64,000 nt of DNA, from contig CAJURU010000016.1 of assembly GCA_910588845.1 (NCBI GenBank), positions 3,774-67,773 on the forward strand, given 5' to 3'. Made by a program: the position numbers and the translations under genes. Position 1 is the first letter of the stretch. Every line of letters begins with the position of its first letter. Below the pieces are notes generated by a model. That model saw only the letters and a list, made by a program, of their open reading frames with translations, was not told the DNA's origin and did not search any database. This stretch comes from an uncultured Lachnospiraceae bacterium. Lineage in GTDB: Bacteria; Bacillota; Clostridia; Lachnospirales; Lachnospiraceae. Positions 25,492-33,709 of this stretch are shown here, piece after piece.

Positions 25492-25686
25492 TCAGCCTCC
25501 TCCCATGAAACTAACAACTTCAACAACATCTTCTTCTTTTAAAACTGTCGTATCGTACGCATCCTTTGCCACAATTTCCATATTTAACTCTACGGCTACG
25601 CCCTCTCGGGCAAAACCTTCCCGGTTGAGCATTGCCGCTACGGTAAAATTGGCAGGACATTCTTTCTGTACGCCGTTGATTTTCAT
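25492..25686 (-). CDS. thiS: Sulfur carrier protein ThiS
   Basis: Ubiquitin-like sulfur carrier, 64 residues, ending VVSFMGGG; the C-terminal Gly-Gly is adenylated and thiocarboxylated by ThiF. The N-terminal beta strand IKINGVQKE-type and VAVELNMEIV agree with the family. GGAAAGGAGACACAA precedes the ATG. It is the first gene of thiSGHE. No thiF is seen in the cluster, so that enzyme must be elsewhere. Confidence 0.9.
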   Translation of the reverse strand: MKINGVQKECPANFTVAAMLNREGFAREGVAVELNMEIVAKDAYDTTVLKEEDVVEVVSFMGGG

Positions 25687-25734
25687 TTGTGTCTCCTTTC
25701 CTGCTTACTTATTTCAGAAGAACAAAGCGGACAA

Positions 25735-25956
25735 GTCCGCAGGGGCTCCCTCAATCCCTCAATCATGATTGGCTGGACATCCAGTGGATGTCCGTTTTGC
25801 GCGGACCGAAGCGAAGCGTAGACATTGGCTGCTTTGCTGCGCCGGGCACAGTCGCTTTAGCGACATATTTCCACTTGTGCGAGTGCGCATATCATTTTTA
25901 TCTTATAGGAAGATACTTTCACGCTTTAGCGTGATAAGGTCTTTCCTATAAGATAA
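25735..25956 (-). other. Hairpin-rich leader upstream of thiS
   Basis: The 383-base gap 25687-26069 holds, on the thiS side, several strong hairpins: GCGGACTTGTCCGC, GGACATCCACTGGATGTCC, GTCGCTAAAGCGAC, and a large one with 14-base arms (25898-25911 with 25943-25956) enclosing CACGCTTTAGCGTG. I looked for the TPP riboswitch core (CTGAGA with its partner strand) and did not see it. The hairpins resemble a dispersed repeat rather than a known riboswitch. Confidence 0.55.
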
Positions 25957-26012
25957 AAAAGACCACCACGAAGAATTACACCCGCGGTGGTGTACCCCTT
26001 CGTGTGGTCTTT
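25955..26012 (-). terminator. Rho-independent terminator of the glycosyltransferase gene
   Basis: Arms 25998-26012 and 25958-25973 (AAAGACCAC...GTGGTCTTT with one bulge) plus an inner ACACC/GGTGT stem, followed on the minus strand by TTTTTT (25955-25960). It lies 58 bases after the stop of the upstream gene. Confidence 0.8.
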
Positions 26013-26069
26013 GTCTCACACTCTGTCTGGAATTATAAAATAAACTGTTTAAGCTGTCAAGTTTTTCTT

Positions 26070-27086
26070 TTAATTAAACCCGACAACTTTTTGAGAAATC
26101 TTGTACGCCGCTACAGAAATCTTCCTTCCTCCTCTGCCCGGCAGATTCATGGTCTGCCCCATAATTCCCTTCCTCAAATGCCAGAAGAGACGCAAATCGT
26201 ATTCTTTTAAGTACTTCCAAAGTTCCCGCTTTTTCTCGAGATTTTCCTGCGTGCCGGAACGAATGAGCATAATCGTGGACACCACAGTTATGATTTCCAA
26301 ATAGTTAAACATATATTTCCGCAGTTTGCGATTCGATAATTTCCACAAATCCACAGTTTCAACCATCATTTTATTCACTTTAATCTGCTGGTCAATCCGC
26401 CCAATCATCACTTTCTCATTGACAGACTGATCCTCTCTGCCAATAAAGTAACGGTAAAAGTCCACGTTGAGGTAGTACATATTTTTCACATAAGGCAAAG
26501 GCACATACACGAAAATATTGTCTACATAGAAAGTATGTTTCGGCAGTTCTAAACCGCACTCCCGCAAAAGCTGCGTACGATAAATTACGGAATGCATCAG
26601 AATATACTGCCCTTTGCGAAAATGCTTCGCCTCATCCCAGCCGAAAATCCTGTTTTCTGGCAGCGTTCCGGTGTATCTTGTAACTCTTTTATGCTTTACG
26701 CCCTCTTTCTCATACACAAAATTGCTTATAAGCATATCCAATACCTGGCTTCCACCAGATATCTCCCGCAATGTAGCAAGAATCTGCCGGTACGCATCTG
26801 CATCTACCCAATCATCGCTGTCCACCACTTTAAAATACAGCCCGGTTGCATTACGGATTCCGGCATTCACGGCTTCCCCATGTCCGCCGTTTTCCTGGTG
26901 AATTGCTTTTACAATATTGGGGTATTTTTCCGCATAACGATCCGCGATCTCCCCCGTCCGGTCCTTTGAACCGTCATCAACAATCAGTATTTCTACGTCT
27001 TCACCGCCTATCAGCAAAGAATCAATACAATGTTCCATATAATCCTGAGAATTATAACTCGGAATTGCTATTGAAAGTAACTTCAT
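26070..27086 (-). CDS. Family 2 glycosyltransferase
   Basis: GT-A glycosyltransferase, 338 residues. Motifs: LLSIAIPSYNSQDYMEHCIDSL, EILIVDDGSKDRTGEIADRYA, HQENGGHGEAVNAGI, and the DxD-type VVDSDDWVDADAY. The middle and C-terminal part (FYVDNIFVYVPLPYVKNMYYLN, YFIGREDQSVNE) are seen in capsule/teichoic-acid-type transferases. The start ATG 27086 is set by GGAGGA five bases upstream; longer frames lie in a repeat-rich leader. Monocistronic, with its own terminator. Acceptor unknown. Confidence 0.87.
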   Translation of the reverse strand: MKLLSIAIPSYNSQDYMEHCIDSLLIGGEDVEILIVDDGSKDRTGEIADRYAEKYPNIVKAIHQENGGHGEAVNAGIRNATGLYFKVVDSDDWVDADAYRQILATLREISGGSQVLDMLISNFVYEKEGVKHKRVTRYTGTLPENRIFGWDEAKHFRKGQYILMHSVIYRTQLLRECGLELPKHTFYVDNIFVYVPLPYVKNMYYLNVDFYRYFIGREDQSVNEKVMIGRIDQQIKVNKMMVETVDLWKLSNRKLRKYMFNYLEIITVVSTIMLIRSGTQENLEKKRELWKYLKEYDLRLFWHLRKGIMGQTMNLPGRGGRKISVAAYKISQKVVGFN

Positions 27087-27567
27087 CTCTTCCTCCATTT
27101 GTAAGTCTTTTACCCTATAACTATGCCAGATTCCGATTTTTAGAATCTGGATTATTTGGGGTTCCCGCCTCATGCTAATCCCATTATTGGCTCCAGCACG
27201 AAGCATCAGGGCTCCTCCCAGCTTCGGTTTACTTCTTTGGCTACGGCAGGTGGCCTAAGGCTTCCTCCCAGCTTCGCCGGGTCCCTCCTCATGCTATATT
27301 ATACACATTTTGACAAAAAGCGCAAATTCCAATTATTACAAAAGTTTACATATGTCTAATCCTGTAAAATTATGTACCCTGGCACAATTTGTTCACATTT
27401 TCTTTACACAAATATCATATTATAAACATAATAAAGTCATATTTTTTGGATATACTAATATTGCATAAAGCTCTAACAACGTATCCTCACTTTTTTATAT
27501 AAATCTTTTTCATATGAAGGCCAGTGCATCACGCACTGGTCTCTCCTTTTATCCAACGCTTAAAATA
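27087..27567. other. Leader and gap upstream of the glycosyltransferase
   Basis: 481 bases without a gene. On the minus strand a TATAAT -10-like box lies near 27300. The leader contains CCAGATTC/GAATCTGG (27126-27150), CCTCATGCTA twice (27168-27177 and 27287-27296), and CTCCCAGCTTCG twice (about 27215 and 27265), suggesting a small duplication or insertion. Near 27525, CCAGTGC-ATCAC-GCACTGG forms a hairpin beyond the mutY stop, possibly its terminator though without a good T-run. Confidence 0.45.
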
Positions 27568-28653
27568 CTATTGCAAATATTTCTCATTTCCCAGGCGAAT
27601 ATTCATATACTTGGTGTACGCCCCAAACGCCGCCGGAATCGGATAGCGCTCCTCTGAATCTTTTACCTCCACAAAGAGCATGCCGCTCTTATTTTCCGCA
27701 AGCTCATCCACCCGAATAACGTACGCTGTCATATGCCATTCCACATGAGAGAAAATATGTTTTGCAGGCTCAAGTTTCTGAATCCGCAGCGGATTTAATT
27801 TTTTCTCTTTGACCCACTGCAAAGCCTCCTCTTCAGACAAATGGCCCGCCGTATTGGGAAACTCATACAGCCCTGCCAGCAATCCTTTCCCCGGCCTCTT
27901 ATGCAAAACCACTCTCTCGCCATCACGAATAATAAAAACTGTTTTCTCTTCAATTTTTCTCGGTTTGGCTTTACTCTTTACAGGAAGTGTCTGCCAGCAT
28001 TCCAAACGTCTGGCCTCACAGAATTCTTTCCAAGGACATTCCATACACAACGGCTCCCCATTCGGCACGCAAACCGTAGCCCCAAGCTCCATCAAAGCCT
28101 GATTAAACTCGCTTGCTGCATCCTTGGGCATCATCTTCTGCAATGCTTCCTCCACCCTTGTGCGCACGGACTGTTTCATAATATCAGAATCATCCGCTGC
28201 CACCCTTGCAATAACACGCAGAACATTACCATCCACCGCCGGTACTGGAATCTTATAGGCAATGGAGGCGATCGCTCCCGCCGTATAATGTCCGATTCCC
28301 TTTAATTTCAAAAGCTCTCCATAATCCGCCGGCAGCCGACCCTGATATTCTTCCATAACGGTTCGCGCCGCAATCTGCATATTCCTCACACGGTTATAAT
28401 ATCCAAGCCCCTCCCACAACTTTAAAAGCCGCTCCTCTTCACATTCTGCTAAGTCACGAATTGCCGGAAGCGCCTCTGTAAATCGCTGGAAATACGGTTT
28501 CACCGCCTCCACACGGGTCTGCTGCAACATGATTTCTGATACCCACACTCGATAGGGCGTCGGCTCCTCCCGCCAGGGAAGGATTCTGGCATTAGACTGA
28601 AACCAGGTCAACAGCGGTTCTGTAATTATTTCTAATGGAAAATCCTCTAACAT
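27568..28653 (-). CDS. mutY: A/G-specific adenine glycosylase MutY
   Basis: Removes adenine mispaired with 8-oxoguanine. The N-terminal helix-hairpin-helix glycosylase fold shows RILPWREEPTPYRVWVSEIM with LQQTRVEAV, the catalytic Asp region LKGIGHYTAGAIASIA and VPAVDGNVLRV, and a 4Fe-4S loop with cysteines in CVPNGEPLCMECPWKEFC. The C-terminal NUDIX-like domain (VVLHKRPGKGLLAGLYEFPN) reads the 8-oxoG. The start at 28653 (MLEDFPLE) has AAAGGAG seven bases upstream. 361 residues, normal. Confidence 0.94.
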   Translation of the reverse strand: MLEDFPLEIITEPLLTWFQSNARILPWREEPTPYRVWVSEIMLQQTRVEAVKPYFQRFTEALPAIRDLAECEEERLLKLWEGLGYYNRVRNMQIAARTVMEEYQGRLPADYGELLKLKGIGHYTAGAIASIAYKIPVPAVDGNVLRVIARVAADDSDIMKQSVRTRVEEALQKMMPKDAASEFNQALMELGATVCVPNGEPLCMECPWKEFCEARRLECWQTLPVKSKAKPRKIEEKTVFIIRDGERVVLHKRPGKGLLAGLYEFPNTAGHLSEEEALQWVKEKKLNPLRIQKLEPAKHIFSHVEWHMTAYVIRVDELAENKSGMLFVEVKDSEERYPIPAAFGAYTKYMNIRLGNEKYLQ

Positions 28654-28771
28654 GATACTCCTTTGTTCTCTTCCCGGCACGCAAACATACGATAGGCACG
28701 GGCAGCTTCATCTACTCTGTTTGCCTATGAATATCATATTATCATACATCCTTGATTGCCGCAAGCAACGC

Positions 28772-29482
28772 TCAGTCAATGGATGCAATACACTTCTCTT
28801 TGATTTCCTGCCGCTGGCTAATGCCAAGTTTGCAAAAAATATTTGACATATGTTTTTTTACCGTAGTCTCTGATATAAATAACTGTTCTGCAATCTCCGC
28901 ATTTGTTTCCTTCTGAATGACAAGAAGCGCGATCTCCACCTCGCGTTTTGTCAATCCTAATTCTTGCAGACATTTCCGATAATCTACCGTTGGGAAAATC
29001 GTTTCCGGCGTTACTTTATCTTCCGTTCCTCCCTTTTCCTGTGTCTGCCCACTTTCTTCCTTTTTCTCTTCTTTCCCTGAATCCTGCAAAATTACCCAGA
29101 TACAAAAACCATACAAAATTGGACGGCAGGAAATGGCAATCGTCTGCACGCCGTGAAACTCCCCATCGGCAATATTCATATTCAAAAACAACAGCACGAA
29201 CGTCTGTAGAAGCCCTGCCCACACTGCGTTCTGTCCAATTCTCTCCCGTTCTTCCCCGAAAAAATGCTTGATTCTGACCGTCAATTTTCCCTTATCTATC
29301 CGCGGTAATTTTGCTCTCCTTCCATCTCTCCCACCCTGCTCGTACAGAGAAGGCAATAGCAAAAGAATCGTTCCAAACAAGACTAACAAAAGCTGCCTGA
29401 TGTCAAACAAAAAACGCAAATCAAATTTAAGGAATACTGCCATCAGTATCAGATATAACAAAATTCCTATGCCTTTTTTCAT
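28772..29482 (-). CDS. Membrane-anchored LuxR-type transcriptional regulator
   Basis: About 236 residues. The N-terminal half has hydrophobic segments (GIGILLYLILMAVFLKF, QLLLVLFGTILLLLPS, WAGLLQTFVLLFLNMNIADG and a further one), then an acidic linker, then a C-terminal LuxR/GerE helix-turn-helix: LTKREVEIALLVIQKETNAEIAEQLFISETTVKKHMSNIF (split over the recognition helix). No receiver or kinase domain is present, so the signal is probably sensed in the membrane or through the partner protein. The ATG at 29482 overlaps the stop of the preceding MotA-like gene by four bases, implying coupled translation. Confidence 0.75.
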   Translation of the reverse strand: MKKGIGILLYLILMAVFLKFDLRFLFDIRQLLLVLFGTILLLLPSLYEQGGRDGRRAKLPRIDKGKLTVRIKHFFGEERERIGQNAVWAGLLQTFVLLFLNMNIADGEFHGVQTIAISCRPILYGFCIWVILQDSGKEEKKEESGQTQEKGGTEDKVTPETIFPTVDYRKCLQELGLTKREVEIALLVIQKETNAEIAEQLFISETTVKKHMSNIFCKLGISQRQEIKEKCIASID

Positions 29483-29946
29483 TCCTCGTTCTCCATAAAC
29501 TCCACGATTTTCTGCTCCAGTCTTGCCTCTATCGGCAACAGCACAATTGCGATTACAAACGCATAAAGAAGCGGACAGATGGCCACCCCCAGGCTGGCTG
29601 TCAATGTTGTCATTTCTTCCGAACCAAATGACAACACTTGCATTACTCCCGCCAAAGTACCCGTCACACCTGCCAACACAACACATCGAATCAGGTAAAC
29701 CATCGCCGTCTTCGCCCGTTTTAATTCCCGCAGTTCCCCCGCTGCTTTTCTCCCGAGCGTCAGCCGAAACGCATGGTTCAAATCTTTGAGCATTCCCATA
29801 GCTGCCATAACCGGAATCACAATAACGATAATCAGCAACAGAGCAAATAGATCAAGACAGGAACTCAAAGACGCCATTCCATCAGGAGAAAACAGCCCCA
29901 TCAAAAGAACCGATAAAATCACTCCCAAAATCGCTAATAAATACAT
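29479..29946 (-). CDS. MotA/ExbB-like membrane protein
   Basis: 155 residues, three to four hydrophobic segments. The segment VVLAGVTGTLAGVMQVLSFG and the following ASLGVAICPLLYAFVIAIVLLP with IEARLEQKI resemble the GxxGTxxGL and TxYG pore segments of MotA/TolQ/ExbB proton channel proteins, but the protein is much smaller and no MotB/ExbD partner is adjacent. It is translationally coupled to a membrane LuxR regulator, so it could be a sensor rather than a motor part. GGAGG precedes the ATG. Function unknown. Confidence 0.6.
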   Translation of the reverse strand: MYLLAILGVILSVLLMGLFSPDGMASLSSCLDLFALLLIIVIVIPVMAAMGMLKDLNHAFRLTLGRKAAGELRELKRAKTAMVYLIRCVVLAGVTGTLAGVMQVLSFGSEEMTTLTASLGVAICPLLYAFVIAIVLLPIEARLEQKIVEFMENEE

Positions 29947-30146
29947 ATGCCTACCTCCTCCAAAATTATATACTATGATTTTTATAACAATTATCTCACG
30001 TGATGTCTATACTTCTAAGGTTGTATTTCAAGTAGTACGCTTCCGTTTATGGATTTGACGCTTCCATTTGCTTCGATTTCCTGCTAAAATAGTAACATAA
30101 ATCATTTCCCAATACAAACAATTTAACAGAACAGGAACATACAGAG

Positions 30147-30563
30147 ATGAACCATAAAGCCATGAAATTCCCCATTAATTTATTTTGCAGCCTGATGCTA
30201 TTGAGTTTTATTCCGTTTATATATACGCTGGTGAGAACAAACTTGATTGCAAACATTCCACTTACAGATGGTTTGGGTATTGCAGGACACCTTGAATGGT
30301 TTGATTTAATCAACGAGACCATACAAGCATTTCTGATTGTGAATGTTGTCTATATATTATTTGCGGTTATAATTCTTTTTCATTGCCATAATATTGTATC
30401 GGCAATGGCTATTGACCATATTCACGAAGTAACAAGGTACCTTGAGTTATTTAAACCAAATATCACTTTTATTTGTATGATGTTTGGTTTTGGCATGGTA
30501 ACGCATTTGGGATGCAGCATCATATGTTTCTTCAAATTCAATTTTAGGAGGCCGCCGCTATGA
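30147..30563 (+). pseudogene. MATE transporter remnant
   Basis: The 138-residue frame begins like a full-length MATE exporter (INLFCSLMLLSFIPFIYTLV, IPLTDGLGIAGHLEWFDLIN, ETIQAFLIV) but then joins non-adjacent parts (VVYILFAVIILFHCHNIVSA; TRYLEL; ITFICMMFGFGMVTH). About 300 residues of a normal 440-450 are missing. The internal joins keep the frame open, so it may still be translated, but a working transporter is unlikely. A GGAACATACAG site precedes the ATG. Confidence 0.6.
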
Positions 30564-31348
30564 CACAAAATGAAAAAAGAATATTTTTAATAGAGGAACT
30601 ATTATCCGAACTGCCGCAATATAAGGATATGCAAATCCCAGAAAACACCATAGAACAGAAACGGCTTCTCAGAAGCCTCATGAATATTCGTCCACCCCGT
30701 CCGATAGGTGATAAATTTCTCAAAGTGCAGGATGAATATTTAAGTGAAGAGGTCCGTACCAAAGGAATCACTGACAGCGATGCTTTACCTGCATCCCCGC
30801 TTAATGACCGGCTTGTTCTCTGGCGCGGAGATATTACTACTTTAAAGGCTGACGCAATTGTCAATGCTGCCAACAGCGCATTAAGGGGTTGTTTCGTTCC
30901 CTGCCACGGCTGTGTGGATAACATCATTCACAGTGTCAGCGGTATACAGCTGCGTTTGGCCTGCGACGAGTTGATGACAGCGCAAGGATTTGATGAGCCG
31001 ACAGGAAGCGCTAAGATCACGCCTGCTTTCAACCTCCCCTGCCGCTATGTCCTGCATACTGTCGGCCCTATCGTGTCAGGCGCGCTCACTGAAACACATT
31101 GCCGTCAGCTCGCAGATTGTTATTGCTCCTGCCTGGCGCTTGCATCTGACAGGGGACTGAAAAGTGTTGCTTTTTGCTGTATATCCACAGGAGAATTTCA
31201 TTTCCCTCAACAAAAAGCGGCTGAAATTGCCGTACAAACCGCCTCAAAATTTTTGCAGACGGATGCGCAAATAGAGAAGGTTATCTTCAATGTATTTAAG
31301 CAGGAAGATTATGATATTTACCGAAGGCTTCTATTTCCCCTCAGCTAA
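30560..31348 (+). CDS. Zinc-type macrodomain ADP-ribosyl hydrolase
   Basis: 262 residues: a helical N-terminal extension, then a macrodomain with GDITTLKADAIVNAANSALRG, the motif CFVPCHGCVDNIIHSVSG, TGSAKITPAFNLPCRYVLHTVGP and FCCISTGEFHFPQQKAAEIA. The Cys/His-rich catalytic loop is the mark of the Zn-dependent macrodomains that are usually encoded with a SirTM sirtuin and lipoylated GcvH-like carrier. Those partners are not present here. AGGAGG lies eight bases before the ATG. The preceding MATE remnant overlaps by four bases. Confidence 0.87.
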   Translation: MTQNEKRIFLIEELLSELPQYKDMQIPENTIEQKRLLRSLMNIRPPRPIGDKFLKVQDEYLSEEVRTKGITDSDALPASPLNDRLVLWRGDITTLKADAIVNAANSALRGCFVPCHGCVDNIIHSVSGIQLRLACDELMTAQGFDEPTGSAKITPAFNLPCRYVLHTVGPIVSGALTETHCRQLADCYCSCLALASDRGLKSVAFCCISTGEFHFPQQKAAEIAVQTASKFLQTDAQIEKVIFNVFKQEDYDIYRRLLFPLS

Positions 31349-31480
31349 TATGCGGACGTAATTTCAATATCTGCTGCCGAACAATCCGCATACCTGCCTC
31401 ATCTCCTCGGCAACGGCGCTACCTTTTCATATTCATTTTATGATATCGTCTATGATTTTTTCTTGCTTCTTTGAAATAAC

Positions 31481-32080
31481 TTATTCCTCGTTTCCGCCGG
31501 CATACCAAAATTTTCTGCCGATATAACGGCAGACTTTTCTTTTATAATCAATATATTTATCACCAAACTCTTTTGTTAAATACTGCTCTTCCTGTAATAT
31601 TTGCATATGCAGCATACCCAGCGCAAACAGGGAAAATATAAGCAAAGGCAGATTAAAAAACATTAATGCCAATCCTATGTACACACAATCAAATCCTAAA
31701 AATGCCGGATTTCTGCTAATTTTATAAATGCCACAAGTAACCATTTCTGTCTTATCTTCCTCCGCGATACCCGCACGCCAACTGTCTTTCATCGTAACAA
31801 CCGCTATCAGAAAAATTACATCGCCAATACACCCCAGGATAAAACCACAAATTATACACGACTGCGGCAATAACGGCCCGACTGCAAATATACTGATAAC
31901 CTCAACTGCCACAACTGCATAAGTTGCAACTTTTAACACCAATTCAACATAAAATATGCTATTTCTCTTGCCGCCCTTGGCAATCTGATCTGTGTGGATT
32001 CCCTTTCTTTTCTGCCATAGCATTTTGCCAATGTAAACCGCATAAAAAAATAGAAGTATTCCCATTCCCAGTAATCTCAT
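31481..32080 (-). CDS. Isoprenylcysteine methyltransferase-like membrane protein
   Basis: 199 residues with about five hydrophobic segments and a C-terminal ICMT/PEMT-type motif: GIYKISRNPAFLGFDCVYIG and ILQEEQYLTKEFGDKYIDYKRKVCRYI. These are the S-adenosylmethionine-binding and Glu/Arg elements of the family. Bacterial members methylate small or lipid substrates, mostly unknown. The start ATG 32080 follows GAGGAAAACAC; the longer frame to 32170 lacks a site. It is the last gene of the TetR-flavodoxin operon, which suggests induction by the same ligand. Confidence 0.8.
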   Translation of the reverse strand: MRLLGMGILLFFYAVYIGKMLWQKRKGIHTDQIAKGGKRNSIFYVELVLKVATYAVVAVEVISIFAVGPLLPQSCIICGFILGCIGDVIFLIAVVTMKDSWRAGIAEEDKTEMVTCGIYKISRNPAFLGFDCVYIGLALMFFNLPLLIFSLFALGMLHMQILQEEQYLTKEFGDKYIDYKRKVCRYIGRKFWYAGGNEE

Positions 32081-32174
32081 GTGTTTTCCTCTTTCAAGTG
32101 TAATTTCATTAACATTATATCGTAGACTGAGAAAAAACACAATCAACTTATCGAGAGAGATATTTAACAATACT

Positions 32175-32699
32175 TCAACGAAGATATTCCAACAGCGGTT
32201 TTAAATATCTTTTATCCGTCCAGTCACATGTTTGCCCTACGGAACACATCAGAGCTTTCATCCATGGCTCACATGTACGGGGATCTTTTTTAGCCACTGA
32301 TTTTTGCAGCATCTTGCACATTATCCTATCCACAAATTTCATTTGGCTTTCGTCCCAAATGCCGCGTCCATAATAAAGCGGGATATTTTTTAACTCATTT
32401 TTTAAGTTGTGCGCCTTGATTTCAAGAATGGCTTTCTCGTCATATGGCGATGCGCCAACTGCAAAGACTGCTATTTTCTTGCCCTTCAGCATATTGATAT
32501 TCTTTTTTAAAAAAGATAACCCTGCGATACCAGAAGCATAAACACCTCCACATACTATAACAGTTGCATACCGCGCAGCCTCGCTCCAGGCTGCCTTTGA
32601 GTTTTCCATACATGCAAAACCCGTCATTTCACACAGCCAATTTGCATATTTTCTTGTTGCACCATATTTTGATTTATAAATAATCATCCCTTTTTCCAT
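32175..32699 (-). CDS. Flavodoxin-domain protein (HemG-like)
   Basis: 174 residues. The phosphate loop is IIYKSKYGATRKYANWL, followed by VIVCGGVYASGIAGLSFLKKN and KIAVFAVGASPYD, as in flavodoxin-like, menaquinone-dependent protoporphyrinogen oxidase (HemG) relatives. No heme pathway genes are near, so it may be another FMN oxidoreductase. Located between a TetR repressor (38 bases upstream) and a methyltransferase-like gene (95 bases downstream). Confidence 0.82.
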   Translation of the reverse strand: MEKGMIIYKSKYGATRKYANWLCEMTGFACMENSKAAWSEAARYATVIVCGGVYASGIAGLSFLKKNINMLKGKKIAVFAVGASPYDEKAILEIKAHNLKNELKNIPLYYGRGIWDESQMKFVDRIMCKMLQKSVAKKDPRTCEPWMKALMCSVGQTCDWTDKRYLKPLLEYLR

Positions 32700-32737
32700 T
32701 GCTTTTTACCTCCTGTAAAGTTGCACACAGATCCTCA

Positions 32738-33301
32738 TCAACTCCAATTCAACGCTTGATGGAGAAACGCTTCATAAGCCGTCTCCTGCTGCGCATATAT
32801 CTCATCTGCGGATATACCCGGCGTCGTCACTGAAAAAATGGTGCCAAGTCCAATCGTATAAATCAGCATATTCAGATGCAGCTGCTTTGCCTGTGAGATG
32901 CTAATGTTTAATTCTCGGGCAATGAATTCAGCCGTATTAGCGCCGACCTGTGATTGGTAAAAATCGTCTAAGGAAGATATACCTGTTCTCTGATGCATAA
33001 TAAAAATTTTAAACAAGTGAGGCTCCTCTTTCGACAACTGAATATAAGCTTTACCTGTACTGCGGAACAAATCATGTTTATCAACACGAGCCGACGTATA
33101 TTCCTCTATAAACTGACAAACCCGCGCCGCTACCTCCTGGCGCAAGCCCTCCATATTTTTGCAATAACTGTAAATAGGCTGTACAGAACAATCCAACCGG
33201 TCCGCGATATTTTTCACCATAACCTGTTCCATTCCTCTGCTCCTCGCTATTTCAAAAGCAGCATCCACAATCATTTCCTTTGTGATTCTCTGTTTGGGCA
33301 T
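32738..33301 (-). CDS. TetR-family repressor
   Basis: 187 residues. Helix-turn-helix: ITKEMIVDAAFEIARSRGME, MVKNIADRLDCSVQPIYSYC; then a ligand domain of the TetR_C_33 kind (TAEFIARELNISISQAKQLH, LGTIFSVTTPGISADEI). GGAGGAATAGAA precedes the ATG. The promoter is wrapped by a 19-base-arm palindrome, so it very likely represses its own operon with the flavodoxin and methyltransferase genes. Inducer unknown. Confidence 0.88.
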   Translation of the reverse strand: MPKQRITKEMIVDAAFEIARSRGMEQVMVKNIADRLDCSVQPIYSYCKNMEGLRQEVAARVCQFIEEYTSARVDKHDLFRSTGKAYIQLSKEEPHLFKIFIMHQRTGISSLDDFYQSQVGANTAEFIARELNISISQAKQLHLNMLIYTIGLGTIFSVTTPGISADEIYAQQETAYEAFLHQALNWS

Positions 33302-33313
33302 TTCTATTCCTCC

Positions 33314-33356
33314 ATATAATCCATTTATATAAATATTTTATATAAATGGATTATAT
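33314..33356. promoter_or_regulatory. Long palindromic TetR operator
   Basis: Arms 33314-33332 and 33338-33356 are perfect 19-base reverse complements (ATATAATCCATTTATATAA and its complement) around ATATT. The palindrome starts at the -10 box and extends over the transcription start to the ribosome site region, a position for strong repression. Confidence 0.75.
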
Positions 33357-33378
33357 TTGATTTATTTGTAGATGTCAA
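33350..33378 (-). promoter_or_regulatory. Consensus promoter of the tetR-flavodoxin operon
   Basis: Minus strand: TTGACA (33373-33378), 17-base spacer, TATAAT (33350-33355): a perfect sigma-A consensus. The -10 is inside the palindromic operator. Confidence 0.85.
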
Positions 33379-33416
33379 CCATACTTTATCGTATGTATAG
33401 AAATTATTTATACTGT

Positions 33417-33445
33417 TTGCCACAAGTCCTATCTTGTATTATACT
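33417..33445 (+). promoter_or_regulatory. Promoter reading toward the tyrosine recombinase
   Basis: TTGCCA (33417-33422), 17-base spacer, TATACT (33440-33445). The start of transcription would fall near 33452, just before the structured leader at 33466. It is divergent from the TetR promoter. Confidence 0.65.
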
Positions 33446-33465
33446 TTAAACAAAGCGGCCGAGTT

Positions 33466-33690
33466 GTGCGCGTTTGTACTAGTGTACTGACAAATTTATA
33501 TCTGGTGAAACTCCGCTGAACAAATTTTCCTCAGCAAGAAGCTTGAACGAAGCGATGCGGTGACATTGTTAAGTGAAAGCAACGTAGTCCGATGGAAACT
33601 TAGGCAAGGAAATTTGCCTGAATGTAAGCGTGTCAGTACACTAGGGAACTATAAGGGGTATGATGTTGGATACGCAGCCAATTACCATCT
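33466..33690 (+). ncRNA. Structured leader, resembles a group II intron 5' end
   Basis: Begins GTGCGCG, the usual 5' sequence of group II introns, and continues with GGTGAAACTCC, GAAAGCAACGTAGTCC and GGAAACTTAGGCAAGG, reminiscent of intron domain I. It is closed by a strong stem (CTAGTGTACTGACA with TGTCAGTACACTAG, about 33479 and 33631) and an inner CAAATTTTCC/GGAAATTTG stem. No reverse transcriptase and no domain V are found downstream, so if it is an intron it is only a 5' fragment. Alternatively it is a regulatory leader of the recombinase gene. Right end approximate. Confidence 0.45.
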
Positions 33691-33709
33691 TACACAAAGG
33701 AGAAATATC

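Noticed and set aside
22765..25689. Complete thiamine operon
   Set aside because: thiF, thiC and thiD are not present within this cluster, so only the thiazole branch and a ThiE/TenI-like gene can be claimed.
33560..33709. Longer N-terminus for the tyrosine recombinase
   Set aside because: The extra 50 residues run through the structured leader and have no ribosome site, while ATG 33710 has AAAGGAG.
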